64,000 nt of DNA. Source: JAZKAR01 sp040389065. Lineage in GTDB: Bacteria > Pseudomonadota > Gammaproteobacteria > Burkholderiales > Casimicrobiaceae. Under the pieces are notes generated by a model. The model searched no databases, was not told the DNA's origin, and worked only from the letters and a program-made list of their open reading frames with translations. Where the stretch lies: positions 1 through 64,000 of the forward strand of contig JAZKAR010000015.1 in the NCBI GenBank assembly GCA_040389065.1, written 5' to 3'. Positions 43,830-53,272 of the stretch are shown here, in pieces. Positions within the stretch are counted from its first letter, which is position 1. Each line of letters starts with the position of its first letter. The position numbers and the translations under genes were made by a program.

Positions 43830-44738
43830 ATGGAACAACTAGTACGGCTTAACGAAAACGTTGAAAGAGTCATTAAACATCTTGATCGAATTGCAACTCA
43901 TATAGAAAAGCAAGCCCCGCTTGCAGAGGAAAAAACCGAACACTTTTTAGAGAATGTCATTGCATATCGATGGCAATCGAAAGCAGGGGCGGGTGTACTC
44001 AAGCCCGTTATAAATCCTGGCTTAATCTCGTTTAATGATCTTAAAAATGTGGATGAACAAAAGCAACAAATTGAACAAAATACACGCCAGTTTGTGGGTG
44101 GTTTTCCTGCCAATAATGTATTGTTAACAGGTGCAAGAGGCACTGGTAAATCTTCATTAGTAAGAGCCTGCTTAACAGCGTTTCATGCGCAAGGGTTGCG
44201 GCTAATTGAGGTTGAAAAAGAGCATTTAAATGCTCTGCCAGAAATTCTTGATTGCGTGCGCACAAGCGCGTATCGCTTTATTATATTTTGCGATGATTTA
44301 TCTTTTGAAGCAGGCGAAACAAGTTATAAAGGGCTAAAGACTGTTTTAGAGGGGTCAATTGTAGGTTCATGCGCGAATGTGTTGGTCTATGCCACATCGA
44401 ATCGCCGGCATTTGTTGCCTGAGTATGAATCAAATAATCTAAGCTATACCCATTCGGCAGATGGCGAGTTACACCCAGGCGATGTGATTGAAGAAACGAT
44501 ATCGTTATCAGATCGTTTTGGTTTATGGATATCTTTTTTAACGTTTACTCAAGATCAGTATTTAAAGGCAGTAGAGCATTGGCTGAAAATGCTAGATTCT
44601 GAATGTAAAGAGCTTAGCGAAGAGGTTCGTAAAGAGGCCTTAATATGGGCTTTGCAGCGTGGTTCTCGTTCAGGTCGTATTGCTTGGCAGTTTGCGCGTG
44701 ATGCGATAGGCCAAAAAATGATAAAAGCCACTATATAG
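43830..44738 (+). CDS. DUF815-family AAA ATPase
   Basis: 302 residues. P-loop LLTGARGTGKSSLVRA at about 90-105; an acidic Walker B-like FIIFCDDLSFE near 150; a sensor stretch NVLVYATSNRRHLLPE. A 75-residue N-terminal helical region comes before. PF05673 (DUF815) proteins are AAA+ ATPases of unknown client, found singly in Betaproteobacteria and alphaproteobacteria. The start is ATG 43830, 36 bp after a repeat, with no strong ribosome-binding site visible. Confidence 0.9.
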   Translation: MEQLVRLNENVERVIKHLDRIATHIEKQAPLAEEKTEHFLENVIAYRWQSKAGAGVLKPVINPGLISFNDLKNVDEQKQQIEQNTRQFVGGFPANNVLLTGARGTGKSSLVRACLTAFHAQGLRLIEVEKEHLNALPEILDCVRTSAYRFIIFCDDLSFEAGETSYKGLKTVLEGSIVGSCANVLVYATSNRRHLLPEYESNNLSYTHSADGELHPGDVIEETISLSDRFGLWISFLTFTQDQYLKAVEHWLKMLDSECKELSEEVRKEALIWALQRGSRSGRIAWQFARDAIGQKMIKATI

Positions 44739-44848
44739 ACAGTTAACCCTCTCACTACACATGTATTGTTTTGCATATTCTTCTTGTTAAATATGTTGTT
44801 TAAACGTAAAGTTATTGACTATCTCCTTTCTTATGACTAGGCGCAAGT

Positions 44849-46216
44849 ATGACCGCTGAGCCAATATTTCAAGATAGCTCGTCACGGAAAGGAATGTCAT
44901 CTCATTTATTACGCCAAGTATTAAATGATGAAATGCATGCCAGGTTACCCTTGCCTGCTCAAGCGCCATGTATGGTAAGTGCGTTGATTTTTCCCATTCG
45001 TTCAGGAGGGGAGGAAGTTCGTATTCATGCAGCATTGGCAGCATTAGCCAAGCAATGGCAGTTGCCTGAGCCAGCGCTAGAGTTTGTGCAATACAATGCT
45101 ACTTATGGCTCGCTAACGATGAGTTGCTCGCGCCATACAGAGTTTTTTCGTTTAACTCTTTCATCCAATCAAGCCTATTCAGATTTTTCAGCCACCCCCC
45201 TTGAAGTTTTACCCTTAGATTGGTTATCTAGCTTGCCGGGTAATATATTGGTGGCGGTACATTTACTCTTACTGCCTAAGTTATCATCTACTCCCCAAGA
45301 GATTAGTGAGTATTTTTTTGAAGGGCACCAGTTAATTGGTGCTGAAATTGGTAAAGGAAACGGGCTTGCATTTACTGATTTGCGCCTTCATCCCGATCTT
45401 CATATTCAGGAAGGGGCTTCTCGCTTTGTTGTTATTAATCAAGGGCTGATGGGGGCGAATCAGTCAGGAAGAATGATTCAGCGATTAATTGAAATCGAGG
45501 CATATCGCATGCTTGCGCTACTGGCGTTACCCATTGCTAAAGAGCAAATGCGAACGCTTGATAGTTTAGGGGAGCAATTAAGGTTATTGATTGCCCGCGT
45601 TGGGCAAACAGAAGAGAATGATGCCGAGCTAATGGATGCATTATCAGCACTTTCTATTAAAGCCGAAAATATGGTGGGGGGAAGTGAATATCGGTTTGCA
45701 GCTTCTCAGGCATATCATTTAGTTGTTGAGCGGCGAGTAAGCGAGCTTCGTGAGAATCGTTTATTAGGGTTAGGTATTCAACCGTTTCGTGAGTTCATCG
45801 ATCGTAGGCTAGAACCTGCGATGGAAACATGCCGTATTGTTACGCGTCGGCAAGATCGTTTTATGAAACGCTTGCAACGCGCTAGTACATTATTGCGTAC
45901 ACGAATAGAAGTGACGCATGAGCGTCAAAATCAAGCTCTTTTGAGTAGTGTGAATCAACGAGCAGCATTGCAGTTGCGTATGCAAGAAACGGTTGAAAGT
46001 CTTTCGGTGGTAGTGCTCACCTATTATCTGATAGCTTTATGCGCTTATGTAATCAAGGGCGTGAAGTATTTTTTTCCTGCCATTAATGTTGAACTATTTA
46101 ACGCTTCATTAGTTATTCCTGTAGCGTTATTCATTTGGTGGAGTAAAGAACAGCTTATGCACCGTTTTCGTCAAGCTTCAGCTGTTAAAAGTACAACACC
46201 CTTAGATGATCTATAA
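44849..46216 (+). CDS. DUF3422-family protein with C-terminal membrane anchor
   Basis: 455 residues. A soluble N-terminal domain starts LLRQVLNDEMHARLPLPAQAPC, the DUF3422 mark. A long helical middle (about 230-380) with coiled-coil character (ERRVSELRENRLLGLGI, MKRLQRASTLLRTRIEV) is followed by two membrane helices (about 390-415 and 420-440). The family is widespread in Alpha- and Betaproteobacteria and has no established function. It follows the DUF815 gene by 110 bp on the same strand and may share a transcript. Confidence 0.88.
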   Translation: MTAEPIFQDSSSRKGMSSHLLRQVLNDEMHARLPLPAQAPCMVSALIFPIRSGGEEVRIHAALAALAKQWQLPEPALEFVQYNATYGSLTMSCSRHTEFFRLTLSSNQAYSDFSATPLEVLPLDWLSSLPGNILVAVHLLLLPKLSSTPQEISEYFFEGHQLIGAEIGKGNGLAFTDLRLHPDLHIQEGASRFVVINQGLMGANQSGRMIQRLIEIEAYRMLALLALPIAKEQMRTLDSLGEQLRLLIARVGQTEENDAELMDALSALSIKAENMVGGSEYRFAASQAYHLVVERRVSELRENRLLGLGIQPFREFIDRRLEPAMETCRIVTRRQDRFMKRLQRASTLLRTRIEVTHERQNQALLSSVNQRAALQLRMQETVESLSVVVLTYYLIALCAYVIKGVKYFFPAINVELFNASLVIPVALFIWWSKEQLMHRFRQASAVKSTTPLDDL

Positions 46217-46281
46217 AAGATACCCACATACATACTAGCTTTTAAGATAAGAATGGCTCTATAAGAGATCTACACATAATC

Positions 46282-46416
46282 TTAGAAGTTACGTAGTTGG
46301 ATTCCTCTCGGCGTGGGATGCCCCGCGTTATAGCAACTTGCCGTACTGCTTGTACTGTCTGCGTTGCTATGCGGGGCATCCCATGCTTTGATAGAACCCA
46401 ACTGCGTCACCTCTAA
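46282..46416. repeat. Dispersed palindromic element, long form, copy 9
   Basis: 135 bp from TTAGAAGTTACGTAGTTGG to CCCAACTGCGTCACCTCTAA. It has the full core CTTGCCGTACT and both inner arms (GGGATGCCCCGC and GCGGGGCATCCC). This is the last copy before the repeat-free sugar cluster. Confidence 0.92.
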
Positions 46417-46436
46417 ATCTTTAAAAAGGGCAGTGA

Positions 46437-47537
46437 ATGACAAACTTTTGGTTTGGCAAGAGCGTGTTGATCACAGGCCATACAGGATTTAAAGGCAGTT
46501 GGTTAGCGTTATGGATGCACCAGTTAGGCGCTAAGGTGCTGGGGTATTCTTTAAAGGCTGAAGAACAGTCACTTTTCAATCGTGCGAATCTTGAAGCTTT
46601 AATATCTACCGTTTATGGTGATGTGCGTGATGCAGAAGCTTTTAAGCGCGTTGTAGATAATTTTCAGCCTGATATTATTTTTCATCTAGCAGCTCAATCG
46701 CTGGTACGCCCTTCGTATGATGATCCGGTAAAAACATATAGTACAAATGTTATAGGTACGGTGAATGTTTTAGAGGCTGTTCGATTAGCTGGCGGTGTGC
46801 GAGTTTGCCAGATTATTACAACAGATAAATGTTATGAAAACGATGCTGCACATGTAGGCGCGTATATTGAAACTGATCGATTGGGGGGGTATGACCCTTA
46901 CAGTAGCAGTAAAGCGTGTGCAGAAATTATTACCTCAGCCTATCGGCGGTCTTTTTTTTCTACTCTAGCTACTATAAACAATGCGCCGGGTGTTTCATCT
47001 ATTGCTTCTGTGCGGGCTGGCAATGTGATAGGAGGCGGAGATTATGCGCTTGATCGTATTGTGCCGGATTGCGTAACGGCGTTAACGCATGGCAACACAA
47101 TTATGCTGCGGCACCCTCATGCAATACGGCCTTGGCAATATGTATTAGAGCCGTTAAGCGGTTATATAATGTTAGCAGAAAAGCAATGGGAGGAGCCTCA
47201 AAAATATGCAGAAGCTTGGAATTTTGGGCCTTCTGCGGCATCAGAAATTTCGGTACAGCATTTAGTTGAGAAAGTCATTACGTATTGGGGCAGTGGGGCT
47301 TGGCAATCGGTTTCCATCGTTCCTGAAAATGAAAAAATCAAATACGAAGCTGCGCAACTACGTTTAAATATGCAAAAAGCTACTTCACGTTTGAATTGGC
47401 ATTCCCGATATAACATTGAAGAAACAATAGAGCAAACAGTGCTGTGGTATAAAAAAGCCAAACTATGTACAAATAGTGATCAAGTGCTTGCTCTATGCTT
47501 TGAGCATTTAAATCATTATTTAGAACATAACGTGTAA
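46437..47537 (+). CDS. rfbG: CDP-glucose 4,6-dehydratase
   Basis: 366 residues, extended SDR. NAD binding VLITGHTGFKGSWLALWM at the N-terminus; the catalytic Lys of the YxxxK is in YDPYSSSKACAEII, and IITTDKCYEN supplies the Thr and acidic residues. It converts CDP-glucose to CDP-4-keto-6-deoxyglucose, the branch point to CDP-linked deoxysugars. It is paired with rfbF (48884) and two methyltransferases. The first gene of the cluster. Confidence 0.95.
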   Translation: MTNFWFGKSVLITGHTGFKGSWLALWMHQLGAKVLGYSLKAEEQSLFNRANLEALISTVYGDVRDAEAFKRVVDNFQPDIIFHLAAQSLVRPSYDDPVKTYSTNVIGTVNVLEAVRLAGGVRVCQIITTDKCYENDAAHVGAYIETDRLGGYDPYSSSKACAEIITSAYRRSFFSTLATINNAPGVSSIASVRAGNVIGGGDYALDRIVPDCVTALTHGNTIMLRHPHAIRPWQYVLEPLSGYIMLAEKQWEEPQKYAEAWNFGPSAASEISVQHLVEKVITYWGSGAWQSVSIVPENEKIKYEAAQLRLNMQKATSRLNWHSRYNIEETIEQTVLWYKKAKLCTNSDQVLALCFEHLNHYLEHNV

Positions 47538-47567
47538 AAAGCGTTTCAATTATGGGGATGCAGAATC

Positions 47568-48791
47568 ATGAAATGCCGTTTTTGTGAATCTCCTCTTCAG
47601 AATCGTTTTGTTGATTTAGGGCTTTCACCATTAGCAAATGAATATCTTAAACCCGACCAGTTGAAAAAGGGGCAGCGGTTTTTCCCCTTACAAGCCTATG
47701 TGTGTGATCAGTGCTTTTTGGTACAGTTAGACTCTTTTGAAACTCCTTCAGCTATTTTTAGCGATTATGCTTACTTTTCTTCTTATTCTAGAGGTTGGTT
47801 AGCGCATGCAGAGCGCTATGTAGCGATGATGATTGAGCGATTTTCCTTAGGAAGCCATACGCAGGTAATTGAGATTGCTAGTAATGATGGATATTTGCTT
47901 CAATACTTCAAAGAATTTGGTGTTCCTATTTTAGGGATAGAGCCTGCATTGAATGTGGCACAAGCTGCTATCGCTAAAGGTATATCAACCCACGTTGATT
48001 TTTTTGGTACCTCTACTGCTAAGCATCTCGTCCAACAAAGCAAGCAAGCTGATGTATTAATTGCTAATAATGTTCTAGCGCATGTGCCAGACCTTAATGA
48101 TTTTGTTGAGGGATTAAGCCTTCTTTTGAAACCTAACGGTATTCTTACCCTTGAGTTTCCTCATCTATTGCACCTAATAGAAGAGATTCAATTCGATACG
48201 ATGTATCACGAGCATTTTTCTTATTTTTCTTTATATACGATAGAGAAAGTTCTAGAGGCCTATAAACTATGTGTAGTTGATGTAGATGAGTTATTAACAC
48301 ATGGCGGATCACTTCGTTTATATGTACGCCATGAATCATATGCTGAGCATGCCTCAAAGGAGGTTGAAATACTGCGTATGAAAGAGCTTAAAGCTGGTTT
48401 AAAAACATTGAATGCGTATCTTAAGTTTGAAGCCGAAGTTGAGCGTATAAAATACAAAATACTAGAATTTTTAATTCAAGCCAAAGTAGAAGGCAAGCGT
48501 GTAGCGGCCTATGGTGCCCCAGCTAAAGGGAATACATTGCTAAATTATTGTGGAATTCGCCATGATTTAATTGAGTTCACAGTAGATGTTAGCCCTCATA
48601 AGCAAGGGCGATTGCTGCCTGGCAGTTTAATTCCTATCTACGCCCCTGAAAAAGTACTAGAGGTAAAACCCGATTATCTTTTTATTCTACCGTGGAATTT
48701 GCGTGAAGAAATTATTGAGCAAATGGCAGTGATCCGTGAATGGGGAGGAAAATTTGTAATTCCTATGCCTCATCTTGAAGTGAAAGCTTAA
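47568..48791 (+). CDS. Sugar C-methyltransferase (TylCIII/NovU-like)
   Basis: 407 residues in three parts. An N-terminal zinc-binding module has CRFC (3-6) and CDQC (45-48), as in methyltransferase family 13. A central SAM-binding Rossmann domain has IEIASNDGYLLQYFKEFGVPILGIEPA. A C-terminal domain has VAAYGAPAKGNTLLNYCGI, the family 14 part, a bound keto-sugar pocket. Family members add methyl to C-3 of NDP-4-keto-6-deoxysugars. The flanking rfbG and rfbF genes make CDP-4-keto-6-deoxyglucose the probable substrate. Confidence 0.88.
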   Translation: MKCRFCESPLQNRFVDLGLSPLANEYLKPDQLKKGQRFFPLQAYVCDQCFLVQLDSFETPSAIFSDYAYFSSYSRGWLAHAERYVAMMIERFSLGSHTQVIEIASNDGYLLQYFKEFGVPILGIEPALNVAQAAIAKGISTHVDFFGTSTAKHLVQQSKQADVLIANNVLAHVPDLNDFVEGLSLLLKPNGILTLEFPHLLHLIEEIQFDTMYHEHFSYFSLYTIEKVLEAYKLCVVDVDELLTHGGSLRLYVRHESYAEHASKEVEILRMKELKAGLKTLNAYLKFEAEVERIKYKILEFLIQAKVEGKRVAAYGAPAKGNTLLNYCGIRHDLIEFTVDVSPHKQGRLLPGSLIPIYAPEKVLEVKPDYLFILPWNLREEIIEQMAVIREWGGKFVIPMPHLEVKA

Positions 48792-48883
48792 TATAAAACG
48801 GTTCTATCTGTACATTGTTGCTAAAACATTTTTGTGTATCGTGATTAATTTAAGTCCTAGACCACATTAAAAAGGCAGCGCTC

Positions 48884-49657
48884 ATGAAGGCAGTGATTCT
48901 AGCAGGTGGGTTAGGTACTCGAATGAGTGAAGAAACTCAGATCAAACCTAAGCCAATGGCAGAAATTGGTGGTAAGCCTATTCTCTGGCATATTATGAAA
49001 ATTTACTCGGCGCATGGCATTCAAGATTTTATTATTTGCTTGGGCTACAAGGGTTATATGATTAAAGAGTATTTTGCAAATTACTTTTTGCATTCCTCTG
49101 ATGTGACCTTTGATATGGCTAATAATAAGATGCATGTACATGAAAAGCATGCTGAACCATGGCGTGTTACCTTAGTTGATACGGGTGAGCTTAGTATGAC
49201 GGGGGGGCGCTTAAAGCGGGTAAGACATTATCTTGATGAGCAAGATTTTTGTATGACGTATGGCGATGGAGTTGCTGATATTGATATTCCTGCTTTAATT
49301 GATCATCATCAAACACAAAAAATGTTAGCGACAGTGACTGCGGTGCAACCCCCTGGGCGTTTTGGTGTTTTAGAGCTAGAAGAGTCTTCTCGTGTAAAGG
49401 GGTTTGCTGAAAAACCGCAAGGTGAGGGGGGGTGGATCAATGGGGGGTTTTTTGTGCTTTCGCCAAAAGTCATTGATTATATCGAGACAGATGAAACCTA
49501 TTGGGAAATTGAACCCATGCAGCGACTATCAAAGGAAGGGCAACTTAACGCCTATAAGCATAACGGTTTTTGGCAGCCCATGGATACACTTAGAGAAAAG
49601 CGCCATTTAGAAGATTTATGGGCAAGTGGTCGGGCACCATGGAAAATATGGGAGTAA
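48884..49657 (+). CDS. rfbF: Glucose-1-phosphate cytidylyltransferase
   Basis: 257 residues. The nucleotide-binding loop VILAGGLGTRMSEETQIKPKP (split into VILAGGLGTRM and KPKPMAEIGGKP), YGDGVADIDI for metal/sugar binding, and the C-terminal half with GWINGGFFVL are hallmarks of RfbF. It makes CDP-glucose, the substrate of rfbG. AAAAGGCAG lies before the ATG. In this order (rfbG, C-methyltransferase, rfbF, epimerase) the pathway leads to a branched CDP-6-deoxysugar. Confidence 0.95.
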   Translation: MKAVILAGGLGTRMSEETQIKPKPMAEIGGKPILWHIMKIYSAHGIQDFIICLGYKGYMIKEYFANYFLHSSDVTFDMANNKMHVHEKHAEPWRVTLVDTGELSMTGGRLKRVRHYLDEQDFCMTYGDGVADIDIPALIDHHQTQKMLATVTAVQPPGRFGVLELEESSRVKGFAEKPQGEGGWINGGFFVLSPKVIDYIETDETYWEIEPMQRLSKEGQLNAYKHNGFWQPMDTLREKRHLEDLWASGRAPWKIWE

Positions 49658-49670
49658 CAACATTTAAATC

Positions 49671-50204
49671 ATGATGAATTTTATAAAAACTTCTATAGAT
49701 GGCGCTTACCATATCAAGCTAGAAGCCGTAGCTGACCATCGAGGGTACTTAGCACGATCGTTTTGTGCCGAAACATTTTCACAAAAAGGTCTAGTATCAG
49801 AGTTTGTGCAATCTAATATTTCGTACAATAGTCATCGAGGCACGTTACGAGGCTTACATTTCCAGTCATTACCTTATCAAGAAACTAAATTAATCCGGTG
49901 TAGCAGAGGTGCTATTTTTGATGTAATGGTTGATTTACGGAAAGATTCTGCTTCGTATCTTAAGACGTTTTCAATCGAATTAAAGCAAGAGAATTTGAGT
50001 ATGCTTTATATTCCTGCTGGAGTAGCCCATGGTTTTCAAACATTAGAAGATCATACGGAATTGAGTTACCAAATGTCGATGCCTTATCAAGCAGAATATG
50101 CCCAAGGTATAAGGTGGGATGATCCGTTATTTAATATTTCTTGGCCAATTGACCATAAAATTTTGTCAGCACGTGATCAAGCGTTATCTTTTTGGAAGGT
50201 TTGA
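49671..50204 (+). CDS. rfbC: RmlC-like nucleotide-sugar 3,5-epimerase
   Basis: 177 residues, cupin. VADHRGYLARSFCAETF, FVQSNISYNSHRGTLRGLHFQ with the catalytic His, VMVDLRKDSASY (Asp partner) and IPAGVAHGFQTLEDHTEL match RmlC. In this CDP-sugar context it more likely epimerises the 4-keto sugar made by RfbG and the C-methyltransferase than dTDP-rhamnose intermediates; the symbol is by homology. The double ATG at 49671 and 49674 leaves the exact start open. It overlaps a possible early start of the next gene. Confidence 0.87.
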   Translation: MMNFIKTSIDGAYHIKLEAVADHRGYLARSFCAETFSQKGLVSEFVQSNISYNSHRGTLRGLHFQSLPYQETKLIRCSRGAIFDVMVDLRKDSASYLKTFSIELKQENLSMLYIPAGVAHGFQTLEDHTELSYQMSMPYQAEYAQGIRWDDPLFNISWPIDHKILSARDQALSFWKV

Positions 50205-50212
50205 AATATTAT

Positions 50213-51331
50213 ATGAATATCTCGCCTGATTCAATTCTTCTGCCAGTAACACCTAATCGGCCTTTAGAGGATGTAGAGCAGAAAGAGTATTTTGGTGAGG
50301 TTTTATTTAGAACACATAGTATTTATGATTTAACAGAAAATATTTTATATGATTCGCAACACGTAAAATACGATAAGAGCTATCAAAATAATCAATCACT
50401 CAGTGCAGCTTTTTTAAAACATTTAGATGTAGTTAGTGCAATAATAATGCGTCATAGCAAGTGTCATTCAACAGTTATTGAAGTGGGATGTGGTAAAGGT
50501 GATTTTTTAAACCAACTGGAGAATAAAGGATATACATCGCTAATAGGGTTTGATGCTACGTATGAAGGAAATAAACCTAATATTCAGCCAAGATATCTAG
50601 ATAATAGCGATAAAATTGATGCGGAATTTATAGTTGCACGCCATATGCTAGATTATATAGCTGCTCCTCAACAGTATCTTAGTTTTTTAAATAAAATTAA
50701 TAAAAATAAAAATGCTAAAATTTATATTGAAGTTCCCTGTTTTAATTATATCAAAGATAATAATAGTTTTTTTGATATTACCTATGAGCGTATTAACTAT
50801 TTTACATTAAAAACATTAATTGCTTTATTTGATGGTAATCTTCTTGAAAGTGGCACGCTTTTTAATGATCAATATATTTATATTGTTGCAGAGCTTTCTA
50901 AGCTATCTCAATTATTGTTATTAGAGTATGAAAAACCAGATCATTGGAATATTGAAACATTTGTACATCTATTTCCTCAGTTATTGGGTAGTATTATAAG
51001 TTATAAAGAGATAATCAATAATTCTTCAGATAATGATATAAAAAAACGTATATTTATATGGGGAGCATCAACAAAAGGGTGTCTATTTCTGTATCACTAT
51101 AAACGCGTTACAGGCTCTATAGAAAATTTTCCTTTCCTTATTGATATCAATCCTGAAAAAATCGGAAAATTTGCTCCGGGCACTAAAGTACCAATTTGTA
51201 GCCCATCAGAATTTTTTAGTATAGCTACAGAAAACGATGTCGTCATTATTCCTAATGCTAATTATGAGCAAGAAATTCGGCAGCAGCTTATACAAGCAGG
51301 GCTAAAAGATATTTTGTTGTTAAGTTTTTGA
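50213..51331 (+). CDS. Second SAM-dependent methyltransferase of the sugar cluster
   Basis: 372 residues from ATG 50213; an in-frame TTG at 50192 lies inside the epimerase gene. SAM binding VIEVGCGKGDFLNQLENKGY near 85-105. A C-terminal part has IFIWGASTKGCLFLYHYKRV followed by FPFLIDINPEKIGKFAPGTK, the same family-14 domain as the C-methyltransferase at 47568, but the zinc module is missing. The gene is clearly more AT-rich than its neighbours. It may methylate the sugar or a glycan intermediate. It follows directly after the epimerase. Confidence 0.8.
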   Translation: MNISPDSILLPVTPNRPLEDVEQKEYFGEVLFRTHSIYDLTENILYDSQHVKYDKSYQNNQSLSAAFLKHLDVVSAIIMRHSKCHSTVIEVGCGKGDFLNQLENKGYTSLIGFDATYEGNKPNIQPRYLDNSDKIDAEFIVARHMLDYIAAPQQYLSFLNKINKNKNAKIYIEVPCFNYIKDNNSFFDITYERINYFTLKTLIALFDGNLLESGTLFNDQYIYIVAELSKLSQLLLLEYEKPDHWNIETFVHLFPQLLGSIISYKEIINNSSDNDIKKRIFIWGASTKGCLFLYHYKRVTGSIENFPFLIDINPEKIGKFAPGTKVPICSPSEFFSIATENDVVIIPNANYEQEIRQQLIQAGLKDILLLSF

Positions 51332-51406
51332 TATTAAATATAATTATTGCTATACTGCCAGCCTTTAAGTCTTATGTATGGTTTTAGCAGTATGTTAACA
51401 GCAGGG

Positions 51407-52984
51407 ATGTTTTGTAAAAAAATTAAACTAAATGCCGCATTACTAGGTGCGCTCACGTTAGTAGGGTGCGGCGGTGGAGGGGGAAGTAGCAATACCGTGG
51501 CGGTAAGTGCAGGAGTGCCTACCCCATCTTTATTGAGGGCCCCTGCATCCTTGTCTATTACGTATCAAAACGCAAAGCAGGAAATTCTTCAAGATGCTGC
51601 TTTGTATAGAAAATATGATGAATCATATACAGCGCCTAATGAACCAAGTTATGGTTTATCAAGTTATTTAGGCTTAATTTATTATGTGGATGATGCTGAT
51701 AATAAGCGTTATACCAATATGGGGCTTGATGGCGTTGTGTATCTTGATAAAGGGCAATTTACCTATTTAGATGGAAAAACATTAAAAACTAAAGCCATAG
51801 GATCTCCAATAGCAGCTACCAAACCAGGAACTTTTTGCGGGTTTTGGGAAAGCGTATTAAAGCAAGATAGCAACCATACTCAATATTTTGTATATAGCGT
51901 TGCAGATTCATGTGTTGATACTGCACAAGAGACTAACTTTTATTTAGCTTCAACAAGTAATACCGCTACCACACCCTCAAGAAAAATAGACCGGCCTATT
52001 GCTGCTTTAAATGATGGTTGGCTAGTGGCAAAAACACCAAACTTGAATACTGTAGATATATACCGCTGCAATGTCGATTGTTCTCAGCAAACATATATTG
52101 GCAGGGTAAATGGTAATAAATTAAGGCCTTTTGCTCATGAGGCAACCTTATCGATTAAAAATGAAAATAAACTTTTTTCGGTAGATGGAAGCTCAGTATA
52201 TGTATTTAATACTGCTACTAATGCATTGACTTCACTGGTTTCAAATATTAATCTACCTTCAGATACATCTATCGTGGCTGAAGATGAGCAATATTTTTAT
52301 ATTCCTCATAGTGAAACGATAGGTGCTTCAGAGTTAATCGTCATTGCTAAGCATGATTTTTCTCAAAAAACTACAATTAATCTTAAAAGTATAGGATTAA
52401 CACCTTTTGAACTACCTTCGATAGGATGGAGTTATAGTTTTAAAGATGTGGCAATGACTAAAGATTATTTTTATTTAAAAATGAGCTATAAAACTTCTGA
52501 ATATGTTGCAGCTATTCAAAAATCAACCTTAGCAGCAAGTATTATTTTTAGTTCAGATAGTTCAAATTACAAAACCATTGAGTTTGCAAATTCAGAATGG
52601 GTAAATAATAAGGTATATGTTAACCTTCTTAATGAAGCGAATGGACTATACAGAACAGGCTATTTTTCTAATATTCAATTTTCTGGTGAATTAAATCCTG
52701 TCAATGAGCACTTGTTCTTAGCAACCGTGGGTGAAACTACTGATGTAAATTATATTCCTCAAGTTAATACCATTCATTTGAATTTCGAGAATAATCCATT
52801 GCAGCTTGCATCTACCAGTATAAATTTAGGTCAGATAAAATTATCTGGAAATAATTGGTTATACCAGCCTATGTTAACGTTTGGAAATATAGGAGGAGGC
52901 TTTATTCTAGATGGGTCAGCAAATAAATATTATATTTATGATATCAATAAGAGTAATAGTGTTGAATGTTTATATGGGTGTTAG
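51407..52984 (+). CDS. Outer-envelope lipoprotein of unknown function
   Basis: 525 residues from ATG 51407. MFCKKIKLNAALLGALTLVGC is a lipoprotein signal with an LVGC lipobox, and the mature end starts CGGGGGSS, a flexible tether. The body is beta-rich with repeated YFYI, VYLDKGQFTYLDGKT and FSVDGSSVYVFN units suggesting a beta-propeller-like fold; Cys pairs (CNVDC, CLYGC at the end) may form disulfides. I do not recognise a family. In-frame starts further up (TTG 51347, ATG 51374, ATG 51392) would put extra residues before the signal. An intrinsic terminator follows. Confidence 0.72.
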   Translation: MFCKKIKLNAALLGALTLVGCGGGGGSSNTVAVSAGVPTPSLLRAPASLSITYQNAKQEILQDAALYRKYDESYTAPNEPSYGLSSYLGLIYYVDDADNKRYTNMGLDGVVYLDKGQFTYLDGKTLKTKAIGSPIAATKPGTFCGFWESVLKQDSNHTQYFVYSVADSCVDTAQETNFYLASTSNTATTPSRKIDRPIAALNDGWLVAKTPNLNTVDIYRCNVDCSQQTYIGRVNGNKLRPFAHEATLSIKNENKLFSVDGSSVYVFNTATNALTSLVSNINLPSDTSIVAEDEQYFYIPHSETIGASELIVIAKHDFSQKTTINLKSIGLTPFELPSIGWSYSFKDVAMTKDYFYLKMSYKTSEYVAAIQKSTLAASIIFSSDSSNYKTIEFANSEWVNNKVYVNLLNEANGLYRTGYFSNIQFSGELNPVNEHLFLATVGETTDVNYIPQVNTIHLNFENNPLQLASTSINLGQIKLSGNNWLYQPMLTFGNIGGGFILDGSANKYYIYDINKSNSVECLYGC

Positions 52985-53057
52985 CATGTTCATAGTGTAA
53001 TGAGCCAAGTAGAGTAGCTCTACTTTTCCTATTGCTTACAATCAATCACTTTTAAAG

Positions 53058-53104
53058 CGCGATGATTTTTTCGATTAATGATCGAATAGTCATCGCGTTT
53101 TTTT
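53058..53104 (+). terminator. Intrinsic terminator after the lipoprotein gene
   Basis: CGCGATGA (53058-53065) pairs with TCATCGCG (53090-53097), with an inner TTCGAT/ATCGAA stem. Seven T residues follow. A good rho-independent terminator that ends the rfb-lipoprotein transcript. Confidence 0.88.
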
Positions 53105-53272
53105 ATAGGCGCTGATGGTTTTTAGCATCATAGTAAATATTTAATAATTATAATTTTTTACCTAAATAGAGATTATTTAATTTGAAAATAAAGGAAACAG
53201 AGCGTTTCCTGCAATCATCAGCTATCAGAGAAGGCATAATAGGTTTCTTAACGCCTTTCATACGGAGTTTGC

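Noticed and set aside
50192..50212. TTG start for the second methyltransferase
   Set aside because: It lies within the upstream gene's last codons and has no well-spaced ribosome-binding site; ATG at 50213 is preferred, though the Shine-Dalgarno there is weak too.
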